The notes under the pieces: generated by a model
What the model saw: only the letters and a program-made list of their open reading frames with translations
The model's database searches: none
Told to the model about the DNA's origin: nothing
Shown: positions 36,751-44,955 of the stretch, in pieces
Position numbering within the stretch: position 1 is the first letter of the stretch
How the letters are laid out: each line of letters opens with the position of its first letter
From: Lachnospiraceae bacterium
Lineage (GTDB): Bacteria > Bacillota > Clostridia > Lachnospirales > Lachnospiraceae
DNA: 64,000 nt
NCBI GenBank assembly: GCA_902363825.1
Contig: CABJBK010000001.1
Span: forward strand, 1 to 64,000
Reading direction: 5' to 3'
Translations under genes and position numbers: made by a program

Positions 36751-37418
36751 TATGCTCTCCACTCCTTTACTTCTTTGGTCAGCCATTCTTTCCATGCATC
36801 CATGCCCTCGCCGGTCTTTGCGCAGATCGGAATGACTTTTGCTTTCGGGTTGCGCATGTGGATGTATTCCTTGCATTTTTCCAGATCGAAGTCAAAATAT
36901 GGCATGACATCGATCTTGTTGATCAGGACAACATCGCAGACAGAAAACATTAACGGATATTTTAATGGCTTGTCGTGTCCCTCCGGAACGGAGAGGATCA
37001 TGGCATTTTTTACAGCGCCGGTGTCAAACTCAGCCGGACAGACCAGATTTCCGACATTTTCTAAGATGGCGAGATCGACATCGTCCGTACCGAGTCCCTC
37101 CAGTCCCTGTCTTGTCATGGCGGCATCGAGGTGGCACATGCCGCCGGTGTGAAGCTGGATCGCTTTTGCGCCGGTCGCTGCGATCGCCGCCGCGTCAACG
37201 TCAGAGTCGATATCCGCTTCCATGACGCCGATCTTAAATTCGTCCTTTAACAGGGCGATGGTCTGACGCAGGGTGGTTGTCTTTCCGGAACCCGGAGAAG
37301 ACATCAGATTAAGTAAAAAAACGTGCTTTTGCTTCAACAGATCACGCAGTTCGTCCGCCTGCTTGTCGTTGTTCGCAAAAACACTCTGCTTGATTTCGAG
37401 TACTTTTACATGATTCAT
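36750..37418 (-). CDS. hypB: Nickel-insertion GTPase HypB
   Basis: A 222-residue GTPase that hands nickel to its target with HypA. It has the P-loop SPGSGKTT (41-48), metal ligands Cys95-His96 (GGMCHLD) and Cys127 (VGNLVCPAE), and the guanine motif INKID. The N-terminal CxxCGC high-affinity nickel motif and His-rich stretch of some HypBs are absent. First gene of the minus-strand unit, with its own promoter at 37467-37495. Confidence 0.94.
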   Translation of the reverse strand: MNHVKVLEIKQSVFANNDKQADELRDLLKQKHVFLLNLMSSPGSGKTTTLRQTIALLKDEFKIGVMEADIDSDVDAAAIAATGAKAIQLHTGGMCHLDAAMTRQGLEGLGTDDVDLAILENVGNLVCPAEFDTGAVKNAMILSVPEGHDKPLKYPLMFSVCDVVLINKIDVMPYFDFDLEKCKEYIHMRNPKAKVIPICAKTGEGMDAWKEWLTKEVKEWRA

Positions 37419-37466
37419 ACGATAAACTCCTTATCTGTAGTTGGAACATACCAATACTTTGTTATT

Positions 37467-37495
37467 ATTTTATCATGCATTTGGCATACCGTCAA
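37467..37495 (-). promoter_or_regulatory. Promoter of the hypB-flavoprotein-hypA unit
   Basis: Read on the minus strand: TTGACG (37495-37490), a 17-bp spacer and TAAAAT (37472-37467). The spacer contains GGTATGCC, and TTGGTATGTTCCAA follows near the expected transcript start; either could be a regulator site. Confidence 0.7.
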
Positions 37496-37601
37496 TTTGC
37501 CGCAGGGGCATTCTGGTATAAATGTTGAATTTTCACAGTTTTCGGAAGAAAAACAGACTTTGTTTTTAAGGAAAAGTATGATAAACTAAAGTCACTGGTA
37601 T

Positions 37602-37614
37602 CTGGTATAACCAG
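37602..37614. promoter_or_regulatory. Palindromic GntR/FadR-type operator
   Basis: CTGGTATAACCAG is a perfect 13-bp inverted repeat that fits the TNGTNNNACNA pattern of FCD-type GntR regulators (compare the FadR site). A second half-site, ACTGGTA, lies just upstream. It sits between the likely promoter and the GntR start, so autoregulation is plausible. Confidence 0.65.
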
Positions 37615-37630
37615 TAGCAAGGAGGGCACT

Positions 37631-38338
37631 ATGAAGTTTGAAAGATTATCTGCGCCGACGTTAAAGAGCCTGTTTGTGAGTCAGCTGCAGGATAAAATAT
37701 TATCGGGGGAGATCCCGATCGGAACCGCGCTTCCCTCGGAGCGCGAGCTGGCGGCACAGATGCAGGTGAGCCGCGCGGTGGTAAACAGCGGACTCGCGGA
37801 ACTGGCAGAGGAGGGCTTTTTGGAAATCCAGCCGCGCAGGCGGACGTTCGTCTCTGATTATAGAAGAAACGGGAACATCAGCACGCTGATCGCACTCATG
37901 GAGTATCACGGCGGGCGGCTCGGCAGGCAGGAAATCCGTTCTATTCTGGAGATCCGGCGCGCGCTGGAACATATGGCTGCGGAGCAGGCGATCTTATGCG
38001 CAACGGAAGAAGAACTGAAAGTGCTTGGCAGAAAGCTGGTGGAACTTGCGATGACAGAAACGCCGCAGGCTGCGGCGGAGGCGGCGTTCGCGTTCCAGCA
38101 TGAGCTTGCGTTTATTTCAAAAAACAGCATCCTGCCGATCTTTTATTCCTCATTCAAACCGGTGGTCATCACGCTCTGGGAGCGGTACTGTAAGCTGTAC
38201 GGGATTGAGCGCTTAAGCAGAAATACGGAGATCCTCTATAATTACATCTGTGACCGGGACGCGGACGGCGCGTTTTTGTGGATCGATCAGTACCTGGAGA
38301 TGGCGATCGGCGGAAAAGAACAGATCTACTATGAATAA
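37631..38338 (+). CDS. GntR-family (FadR/FCD) transcriptional regulator
   Basis: A 235-residue regulator. The N-terminal winged helix-turn-helix covers about residues 10-75 (DKILSGEIPIGTALPSERELAAQMQVSRAVVNSGLAELAEEGFLEIQPR, in part). The C-terminal all-helical FCD domain (about 95-225) binds a small metabolite and often a metal. A strong AAGGAGGG site precedes ATG 37631. It is divergent from hypB, with an excellent operator just upstream, so it is a candidate regulator of both itself and the hyp unit. The ligand is unknown. Confidence 0.88.
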   Translation: MKFERLSAPTLKSLFVSQLQDKILSGEIPIGTALPSERELAAQMQVSRAVVNSGLAELAEEGFLEIQPRRRTFVSDYRRNGNISTLIALMEYHGGRLGRQEIRSILEIRRALEHMAAEQAILCATEEELKVLGRKLVELAMTETPQAAAEAAFAFQHELAFISKNSILPIFYSSFKPVVITLWERYCKLYGIERLSRNTEILYNYICDRDADGAFLWIDQYLEMAIGGKEQIYYE

Positions 38339-38428
38339 GAGAGCAAACGTACAGGTCTTGCCGCATAAGATAGCTTTGTGTTATTATGGCATTATAATAA
38401 GAAGTAAGAAAGGAGTTCATAGATCATT

Positions 38429-38926
38429 ATGACGGAAATTACATGTGAAGCACTGAACGAAAACGCATTTCAGATGATAGGAAAAGACTGGCTGCTTCTG
38501 ACAGCGAAAAAGGATGGAAAGGTGAACACCATGACGGCGTCCTGGGGCGGCGTTGGCGTAATGTGGGGCAAACAGGTTGCATTTTTATTCATCCGCCCGC
38601 AGCGTTATACCAAGGAATTTGTGGACGCGGCGGCGGAAATGTCGATCAGCGTGCTGCCGGAGGCTTACCGGAAAGAGTTAAATTACTTTGGTACGGTATC
38701 CGGCAGAGACGAGGATAAGATCGCAAAATCCGGACTGGGTATCGCAGAGGAAAACGGGGTTCCGTATTTTGCGGACGCGAGACTCGCGTTTATCTGTAAG
38801 AAACTGTACGCGCAGCCGTTAGAAGCGGACTGTTTTATCGATAAGAGCAATATCGAGCGCTGGTATCCGGGAAATGATTTTCATACGATGTATGTGGTTG
38901 AGATTGAAAAGGTTCTGACCGCGTAA
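38429..38926 (+). CDS. Flavin reductase-like (FMN-binding split barrel) protein
   Basis: A 165-residue protein of the flavin reductase-like domain family: LLTAKKDGKVNTMTASWGGVGVMWGKQ, of which NTMTASWGG is the flavin-binding strand, then FIRPQRYTKEFVDAA, and YFGTVSGRDEDKIAKSGL. It binds FMN and may reduce it or act as a small flavoprotein. It lies 90 bp downstream of the GntR gene, after a TATTAT/TATAAT-rich stretch, so may have its own promoter. The shared flavin theme with the flavoprotein across the divergent promoter may be meaningful. Confidence 0.85.
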   Translation: MTEITCEALNENAFQMIGKDWLLLTAKKDGKVNTMTASWGGVGVMWGKQVAFLFIRPQRYTKEFVDAAAEMSISVLPEAYRKELNYFGTVSGRDEDKIAKSGLGIAEENGVPYFADARLAFICKKLYAQPLEADCFIDKSNIERWYPGNDFHTMYVVEIEKVLTA

Positions 38927-39136
38927 AGATGACCGGATCGTCCTCCCTGATGAAAATTTTTTGATAAAATTTCGTGTTTTTTCGAGCAGATTAACCGGGT
39001 AATACGAGACGGACAACGTAGAAAATAGTTAAAATGACGGAAGAAAATGCGCGATCCAAAAATGGATGGATAGATATAAATAAAAAAATGCCGGATCACA
39101 CATACTTTTATGTGAAAAAGCATGGAGTGAAAATGA

Positions 39137-39165
39137 TTGAAAAATGAGAAAAATATATTTATAAT
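39137..39165 (+). promoter_or_regulatory. Promoter of the P-loop protein gene
   Basis: TTGAAA (39137-39142), a 17-bp spacer and TATAAT (39160-39165). The rest of the 306-bp gap (38927-39232) is AT-rich and shows no gene or clear hairpin. Confidence 0.8.
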
Positions 39166-39232
39166 GTATATTCAAGAATGTTAAAAAAATATCAAAATAT
39201 ATATTAATCCAATTTCAGGGAGGAAATTTAGA

Positions 39233-39835
39233 ATGACTAAGAAATTAATCATCGTAACATCACCGCCAGCCTGCGGCAAGACGTATATTTCAAAGGCATT
39301 GGCAAAACGCCTGAACCATTGCGTTTATCTGGACAAGGATACACTGATCGTCCTTTCCAAACAGATCTTTAAAGTTGCCGGCGAACCGTACAACCGCAGC
39401 AGTGATTTCTTTGAAGAGCACATCCGCAATTACGAGTACGAATGTGTGGTAGATCTGGCATTAGAGGCGCTTGAGTATGATGATATCGTACTGATCAACG
39501 CACCGTTCACCAGAGAAGTGCGTGATGTCGCTTATATGGACAACTTAAAAGAACAGCTTGCGAAAAAAGGCGCAACACTTTCTGTGATCTGGGTACAGAC
39601 AGATCCAAAGATCGTACATGAGCGTATGATCGAACGCAATTCTGACCGTGATACATGGAAATTAGAGCACTGGGATGAGTATATCGCATCCTGTAATTTT
39701 AATATTCCGAAAGAACTGGACAATGCGGACAGCAAGGATGGTCTTTTGATCTTTAAGAACAACAACGAAAAAGAATTTGAAGAATCCATGGTAGAAATTA
39801 CCGGAATTTTGAAAGAGACGATAAGTGCAAGCTAA
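39233..39835 (+). CDS. P-loop kinase-like protein of unknown substrate
   Basis: A 200-residue protein with the Walker A motif SPPACGKT (10-17) and the general build of small-molecule kinases (gluconokinase/shikimate kinase or zeta-toxin type): LDKDTLIVLSKQIF after strand 2, DDIVLINAPFTREVRD, and a lid with HERMIERNSDRDTWKL. Its substrate could be a sugar, nucleoside or adaptor. No toxin-antitoxin partner lies beside it. It has its own promoter, a GGAGG site and a terminator whose loop contains its stop codon. Confidence 0.72.
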   Translation: MTKKLIIVTSPPACGKTYISKALAKRLNHCVYLDKDTLIVLSKQIFKVAGEPYNRSSDFFEEHIRNYEYECVVDLALEALEYDDIVLINAPFTREVRDVAYMDNLKEQLAKKGATLSVIWVQTDPKIVHERMIERNSDRDTWKLEHWDEYIASCNFNIPKELDNADSKDGLLIFKNNNEKEFEESMVEITGILKETISAS

Positions 39836-39857
39836 TTTGCTTGCACTTATTGTTTTA
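39821..39857 (+). terminator. Terminator with the stop codon in its loop
   Basis: ATAAGTGCAAGC (39821-39832) pairs perfectly with GCTTGCACTTAT (39839-39850); the loop TAATTT contains the stop of the P-loop gene; TGTTTTAT follows. Confidence 0.85.
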
Positions 39858-39870
39858 TCTTATATATAAT
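39841..39870 (+). promoter_or_regulatory. Candidate glmS promoter overlapping the upstream terminator
   Basis: TTGCAC (39841-39846), an 18-bp spacer and TATAAT (39865-39870). The -35 lies in the 3' arm of the preceding terminator. TTGACA at 39894-39899 is a second -35-like site without a good -10. Confidence 0.5.
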
Positions 39871-39898
39871 GTAATAGCAAGAGAAAACAACCTTGACA

Positions 39899-39925
39899 AT
39901 TAAATACAGAGCCATCCGGACGCTG
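39899..39925 (+). repeat. Left arm of a 27-bp inverted repeat around glmS
   Basis: A 27-bp segment containing AGAGCCATCCGGACGCTG (39908-39925). Its reverse complement recurs at 42026-42052 with two mismatches. It lies in the 5' leader, upstream of the ribozyme cleavage site. Confidence 0.75.
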
Positions 39926-39949
39926 TTTTTGCTGTATGACAAAAACATG

Positions 39950-40100
39950 TTTTCCCATCCAGCGCCATGCACCTGAACATTCAGGTTAACGAGGAAAAGG
40001 GTTATCGAAAATTCGGCGGACGCCCTTTCGTAGATTCCGCTGCGAGATATACCGGCAAATATGCGGGTAACTGCAAAACAAATACGGTATAACGGAAGAA
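39950..40100 (+). ncRNA. glmS ribozyme-riboswitch
   Basis: The self-cleaving glucosamine-6-phosphate ribozyme. Conserved parts: AGCGCCATGCACCTGAAC with the cleavage site between A39961 and G39962, the core GGTTAACGAGGAAAAGGG, and TTATCGAAAATTCGGCGGA followed by CGCCCTTTCGTAG. With GlcN6P bound it cuts its own mRNA and lowers GlmS synthesis. The 3' limit of the pseudoknot extension is approximate. Confidence 0.95.
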
Positions 40101-40162
40101 TGAGAAAAATAAACTGAGAATGAATCGTTTTATGATATAGAAAAGAAAGATGAGGAAAATTT

Positions 40163-41983
40163 ATGTGTGGAATTATCGGCTATACAGGGAAAAAAAGCGT
40201 AAAGGATGTTTTATTGAACGGACTTGAACTGTTAGAATACCGTGGGTATGACAGCGCGGGGATCGCATTGTCCGATCCGGACGGAACAAAGACAGAAATC
40301 TATAAGTGTGCCGGAAGAGTGGCTGACCTCAGAAAACTGTGTGAGGGCAGGAAGCTGACACAGACCTGCGGCATCGGGCATACCAGATGGGCAACACACG
40401 GAGGCGTGTGTGACGCGAACGCGCATCCGCATCGCGTGGGAAAAGTGACGCTCGTACATAACGGGATCATTGAGAATTACGAGGAGCTTGCGGCGGAGTA
40501 TGGTCTTTTGGGAAAATTGAGATCGCAGACGGATTCAGAGATCGCTGCTGGTGTGTTTGATCACTTTTACGCGGGGGATCCTTATGACTGCATAAAAAAA
40601 GCGGTCGGAAAATTAAAGGGAACGTTTGCGTTTGTGCTGATGTTTGCGGATTTCCCGGAGCGGATCTATTCCATCCGAAACGTAAGCCCGATCGTAGCGG
40701 CAAAAACCGAAGACGGAGCGATCCTGGCATCGGATGTGACCGCGATCGGAAAATATACCGGGCAGTATTTTGTAGTTCCGGAATACCATGTGCTTACAAT
40801 GACAAAAGACGGGATAACACTGACGGATCTTGACGGAAATAAGAAAGAACCGGAGTATCTGGAGATCGATTTTGAACTGAATATGAGCGAGAAAGACGGA
40901 TTTCCGTTTTATATGGAAAAAGAGATGGCGGAACAGCCGCGGGTGATCGCGCGTATGCTGGAAGAAAAAACAACGGAAGACCTGCCGGACTTTTCCGGGG
41001 AACAGGTGCCGGATTCCCTGCTTACGTCGTGTGAAAGCGTATGCATCATTGCGTGCGGTTCCGCGATGCACGCCGGACTTGCCGGACAGTTTCTTATGAA
41101 AAAGTTTTTACATATTCCGGTCAGCGTGGAAATGGCATCGGAGTTTATGTATACCGATCCGGTCGTGGATGAAAAGACGTTAGTCATTGCAGTGTCCCAG
41201 TCGGGAGAGACGATCGATACCCTTGAAGCGCTGAAATACGCGAAGCAAAAAGGGGCTGGATCGCTCGCGGTCATTAACGTAAAGGGATCTTCCATTGCCA
41301 GAGAGAGTGACGCAGTGCTTTACACCAATGCAGGGCCGGAGATCGCGGTCGCAAGTACCAAGGCGTACACATCCCAGCTTGCGCTGTTTGCGCTTTTAGT
41401 GGCGCGCATGGCGTATGTGAGAGGGGATTTCACGGAGACAGAGACGAGAGATTTTGTGCGGGAATTAAAGCGGGTGCCGGATGCCATGGAAAAAGTGCTT
41501 GCGGGAAAAGAGAAGATCCATCATATTGCCGGACGCATCATCAGCGCGAAGGATATTTTTATGATCGGAAGAGGACTCGATTATTTTATTGCGATGGAGG
41601 GATCTTTGAAATTAAAAGAAGTTTCCTATATCCATTCGGAAGCATATGCTTCGGGAGAATTAAAACACGGACCGCTTGCGCTCATCACGGAGCATACACC
41701 GGTGGTTGCGGTGGCAACACAGAAACAGCTTTTGTCCAAGGAAGTCTCAAATATCCGGGAAGTGCGTTCGCGCGGAGCGGATGTGGTGCTGTTCGCGAAA
41801 GAACAGCTGATGCCGGAGGAGGAAGAGGGATATCTTACCTTTGAACTGCCGGATGTACGGGATGAGTTTATGTGTCTGCCGGCGGCAGCCGCATTACAGC
41901 TTCTGGCTTATTACGTTTCATCGGATAAGGGATATGATGTGGATAAACCAAGAAATCTTGCGAAAGTTGTGACAGTAGAATAG
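40163..41983 (+). CDS. glmS: Glutamine-fructose-6-phosphate aminotransferase
   Basis: A 606-residue enzyme that makes glucosamine 6-phosphate for the cell wall. The N-terminal glutaminase starts MCGIIGYTG, with Cys2 as nucleophile and ECRGYDS-type motif EYRGYDSAGIA. Two SIS isomerase domains follow (SQSGETIDTLEALKYAK; SEAYASGELKHGPLALI), ending KPRNLAKVVTVE as in the family. ATG 40163 follows AAGATGAGGAAAATTT. It is feedback-controlled by the ribozyme in its leader. Confidence 0.97.
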   Translation: MCGIIGYTGKKSVKDVLLNGLELLEYRGYDSAGIALSDPDGTKTEIYKCAGRVADLRKLCEGRKLTQTCGIGHTRWATHGGVCDANAHPHRVGKVTLVHNGIIENYEELAAEYGLLGKLRSQTDSEIAAGVFDHFYAGDPYDCIKKAVGKLKGTFAFVLMFADFPERIYSIRNVSPIVAAKTEDGAILASDVTAIGKYTGQYFVVPEYHVLTMTKDGITLTDLDGNKKEPEYLEIDFELNMSEKDGFPFYMEKEMAEQPRVIARMLEEKTTEDLPDFSGEQVPDSLLTSCESVCIIACGSAMHAGLAGQFLMKKFLHIPVSVEMASEFMYTDPVVDEKTLVIAVSQSGETIDTLEALKYAKQKGAGSLAVINVKGSSIARESDAVLYTNAGPEIAVASTKAYTSQLALFALLVARMAYVRGDFTETETRDFVRELKRVPDAMEKVLAGKEKIHHIAGRIISAKDIFMIGRGLDYFIAMEGSLKLKEVSYIHSEAYASGELKHGPLALITEHTPVVAVATQKQLLSKEVSNIREVRSRGADVVLFAKEQLMPEEEEGYLTFELPDVRDEFMCLPAAAALQLLAYYVSSDKGYDVDKPRNLAKVVTVE

Positions 41984-42025
41984 AAAGAAACAAACGATCG
42001 GAGAACAGTTTTTTCGTGCGGCGGG

Positions 42026-42052
42026 CAGCGCCCGGATGGCTCTATATTTAAT
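42026..42052 (+). repeat. Right arm of the 27-bp inverted repeat around glmS
   Basis: CAGCGCCCGGATGGCTCT (42026-42043) plus nine AT-rich bases are the reverse complement of 39899-39925 with 25 of 27 matches. A local CGGGC/GCCCG hairpin overlaps its left end. The 172-bp gap also has a TATACT -10 (about 42085) for the next gene. Confidence 0.75.
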
Positions 42053-42155
42053 AAAAATTTCATTTCTGTTTTAGAATTTCTATGCTATACTAAGTCTGAT
42101 TATTGCCCTTTGGGCAGGAAAGATACATTTTTCGGGACAGGGAGAGGAAATACTC

Positions 42156-44504
42156 ATGAAAAATATAATCAAGATCTTTTTATCGGATGTGCGGGGACTG
42201 ATGAAGAATTTTTTCGCGCTGGTCATCGCCATCGGACTTTGCATCATACCGTCTTTGTATGCATGGTTTAATATTTATTCCAACTGGGATCCCTACGCAA
42301 ATACATCGAGCGTGCAGATCGCAGTCGCGACGGAGGATAAGGATTACACGCTGTCGGACGGGTCGGTCGTCAATATGGGTGACGAAGTTGTCGATGAGCT
42401 GAAAGAAAACGATACCATAGGCTGGGTATTTACCGATAAGGATCAGGCACTTGATGGTGTTTACAGCGGCAAATACTATGCGGCAGTCGTGATCGGCGAG
42501 GATTTTACCAGCAATATGTATGAATCGGTCACGAACGGATTCCAGGGTTCCTCCATTACCTATTATGAAAATGAGAAGAAAAACGCGATCGCGCCGAAGA
42601 TCACGGATACTGCGGCGACGACGTTACAGACCAGCATCAATGAGAAATTTATTGAAGTGGTGGCAAGTACGATCTTTACAGAGACGAACCAGCTGTCGGC
42701 GGATCTCAAAAATTCCGATGGGATCGAGAGCTTTGAGGATAAATTAAAGGAGATCAATGCGAGCTTACAGGCGTATGACGGCATGATCGATACCTTTATC
42801 CAGGGAAATGAGGCACTGACTGCGTCGGTCAATTCTGCAAGCGACAAGATCCCGGGACTCAGCACCAAAATATCGGATACGGCACAGGATGTGACGGATA
42901 CCAATGCGAGCCTTACCGCGTCACAGGCGACGCTGGCGGGCTTTAACACGGATGTGCAGGAAGCGCTCAATCAGGTGCAGGCATCGCTGGACGCTGTGGC
43001 AACGGATCTTTCCAATGCGGGACTTGGTGACAAGGCAAAAGTGACGGCGGAGAGCATTGCGCAGACAAAAAATGATACGGAAGCGCTGATCGCGCAGCTT
43101 AGCACCCTGCAGCAGACACTCGAAGAACTGAGCAGACAGGAAGCGGAGAATAAACAGCAGCAGTTACAGGATGTGACAGACGAACAGAAGATGGCACTGG
43201 ATGAGAGCGGAGAAAAGAGCACAGAGAGCGGGATCCAGATTCCGGACATCCAGATCCCGGATATTCAGATCCCATCCGATATCCAGCTCAGTGAGGAGAC
43301 CAAGCAGCAGATCCAGGCGGCACTGGACGCGATCCAGTCACTGCAAAACGGAGCCGGTGATATCACAACGGCGTTAAATACGATCCAGGGAGCGATCTCG
43401 GATATCAAGGCGGAACAGGGCAGTGACGCTTCCAAGATCGCAAATGATGTGAAAACTACGATCGATTCGGATGCGGCGGGAATCTCAAGCACACTTTCCG
43501 GCTGCAAACAGTCGATCGAGAATATGAAGGGCGTATATTCCAACAACCTTGTGCCGGAAATGTCGAATGTGCTGGACAGCATGTCGCAGGCACTGACGAA
43601 TGTCACCAATCTGTTAAACAACTTAAACAGCACGCTTGGCAACATGGGACTTGTGTTTGACGGCGTGGAGACGACAATGTCAGGACTGGATGACAGTCTG
43701 GTGCAGATCCAGGCGGTGATCCGTTCGGTCAGCAGCGAGCTTACCGATATCACAGACAAACTCGATGCCGCAGGCGAAGACGAAAAAGTGGATGTGCTGA
43801 TGGATATCCTCGAAGGAGATCCGGAGACCTACGGAGAGTTCTTTGCACAGCCGGTATCCATTGAGACGGAACCGGTCTATGAAGTGAAAAATTACGGCTC
43901 CGCAGTCGCACCGTTTTATACGGTACTGGCGCTTTGGGTAGGCGCACTGCTTTTAGTATCTCTGATCAAGGTAAAAGCGGATCCGGACAAACTGGATCAT
44001 CCGAAGCATCATGAGCTCTTTTTCGGAAGATATCTGCTGTTCTTTGTCCTGGGACAGGTGCAGGCAGCAGTCGTTGTGCTCGGTGATATTTTCCTGTTAA
44101 AATGCCAGATCCTCTATCCGGGACTGTTCTGGTTTGCCGCATCGGTCACCAGTTTTACGTTTTCCATGCTGATCTACGCGCTCACCATTGCGTTTGGAGA
44201 CATGGGAAAAGCCTTTGCGGTCGTTATCGTAGTTATCCAGATCGCCGGATCGAGCGGAACGTATCCGATCGAGATACTGCCGGACTTTTATCAGAAAGTA
44301 TACATATTTTTCCCGTTCCCATATGCGATCAACGCGCTGCGTGAAACGGTTGCGGGCATGTACGGAAGCACCTTTGAGACGGCGCTCTCCGAACTTCTCG
44401 TGTTTGCGGTCGCGGGGCTTATGATCGGACTTGTGATCCGGATCCCGTTTATCCGGCTGAACCACTTTATGGAAAAACGTATGGAAGATACGAAGATGAT
44501 GTAA
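42156..44504 (+). CDS. YhgE/Pip-family membrane protein, first copy
   Basis: A 782-residue protein of the YhgE/Pip (phage-infection-protein-like) family, related in layout to EsaA of type VII secretion. One N-terminal membrane helix (FFALVIAIGLCIIPSLYAWFN, about 20-40) with SNWDPYANT follows the family pattern. A large extracytoplasmic helical part has coiled coils and a repeat of IQIPD (DNA 43232-43290, three copies of a 15-bp unit). Five C-terminal membrane helices resemble ABC-2 permeases (PFYTVLALWVGALLLVSL; GTYPIEILPDFYQKVY). Function uncertain: envelope transport or export. GGGAGAGGAAA ribosome site. Confidence 0.88.
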   Translation: MKNIIKIFLSDVRGLMKNFFALVIAIGLCIIPSLYAWFNIYSNWDPYANTSSVQIAVATEDKDYTLSDGSVVNMGDEVVDELKENDTIGWVFTDKDQALDGVYSGKYYAAVVIGEDFTSNMYESVTNGFQGSSITYYENEKKNAIAPKITDTAATTLQTSINEKFIEVVASTIFTETNQLSADLKNSDGIESFEDKLKEINASLQAYDGMIDTFIQGNEALTASVNSASDKIPGLSTKISDTAQDVTDTNASLTASQATLAGFNTDVQEALNQVQASLDAVATDLSNAGLGDKAKVTAESIAQTKNDTEALIAQLSTLQQTLEELSRQEAENKQQQLQDVTDEQKMALDESGEKSTESGIQIPDIQIPDIQIPSDIQLSEETKQQIQAALDAIQSLQNGAGDITTALNTIQGAISDIKAEQGSDASKIANDVKTTIDSDAAGISSTLSGCKQSIENMKGVYSNNLVPEMSNVLDSMSQALTNVTNLLNNLNSTLGNMGLVFDGVETTMSGLDDSLVQIQAVIRSVSSELTDITDKLDAAGEDEKVDVLMDILEGDPETYGEFFAQPVSIETEPVYEVKNYGSAVAPFYTVLALWVGALLLVSLIKVKADPDKLDHPKHHELFFGRYLLFFVLGQVQAAVVVLGDIFLLKCQILYPGLFWFAASVTSFTFSMLIYALTIAFGDMGKAFAVVIVVIQIAGSSGTYPIEILPDFYQKVYIFFPFPYAINALRETVAGMYGSTFETALSELLVFAVAGLMIGLVIRIPFIRLNHFMEKRMEDTKMM

Positions 44505-44520
44505 GAGGAGGGCGGCATTT

Positions 44521-44955
44521 ATGAATACAGACAATTACAGTAAGTATGAGAGAATGTACGACATTCTTTTGGATTATGAGCAGAAGATCCATCTGAAAAA
44601 CCAGAAGAGGATCCGTATCGGCTTGAAATGCCTGATCATCATACCGTTGATTTTCCTCGCAATGCTGTTTTGGACAGGCAGCTCAAAAACGATCTTTCTG
44701 GTACTTTGGATCGTGTCGCTGTTTATCCTTGCGGCGTATCTGGTCTTTGTAGAATACAGTGATTATAAATTACAGGAAAAATTAAACGAGCTGGATGAAC
44801 GCGGCGATGCCGGCGTGGAAGCGCTGATCGGACCGGGCGTGCCTGCCATTGACGGGCCGTTAAAGAGCGCGGTGAAAAAACTGGACGCGACATTAAACAG
44901 CGAGACACTTGCAATAGAGGAAGAGGGAGCAGATAAGAATGAAGAACATAATTAA
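44521..44955 (+). CDS. Small two-helix membrane protein between the YhgE/Pip genes
   Basis: A 144-residue protein with two membrane helices (LKCLIIIPLIFLAMLFW, about 35-51, and IFLVLWIVSLFILAAYLVF, about 58-76) and cytoplasmic charged flanks (YDILLDYEQKIHLKNQKR; EYSDYKLQEKLNELDERGDAG). I do not recognise a family. It starts 16 nt after the first YhgE/Pip gene and overlaps the second by 17 nt, so the three are probably made together and may form one complex. Confidence 0.78.
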   Translation: MNTDNYSKYERMYDILLDYEQKIHLKNQKRIRIGLKCLIIIPLIFLAMLFWTGSSKTIFLVLWIVSLFILAAYLVFVEYSDYKLQEKLNELDERGDAGVEALIGPGVPAIDGPLKSAVKKLDATLNSETLAIEEEGADKNEEHN

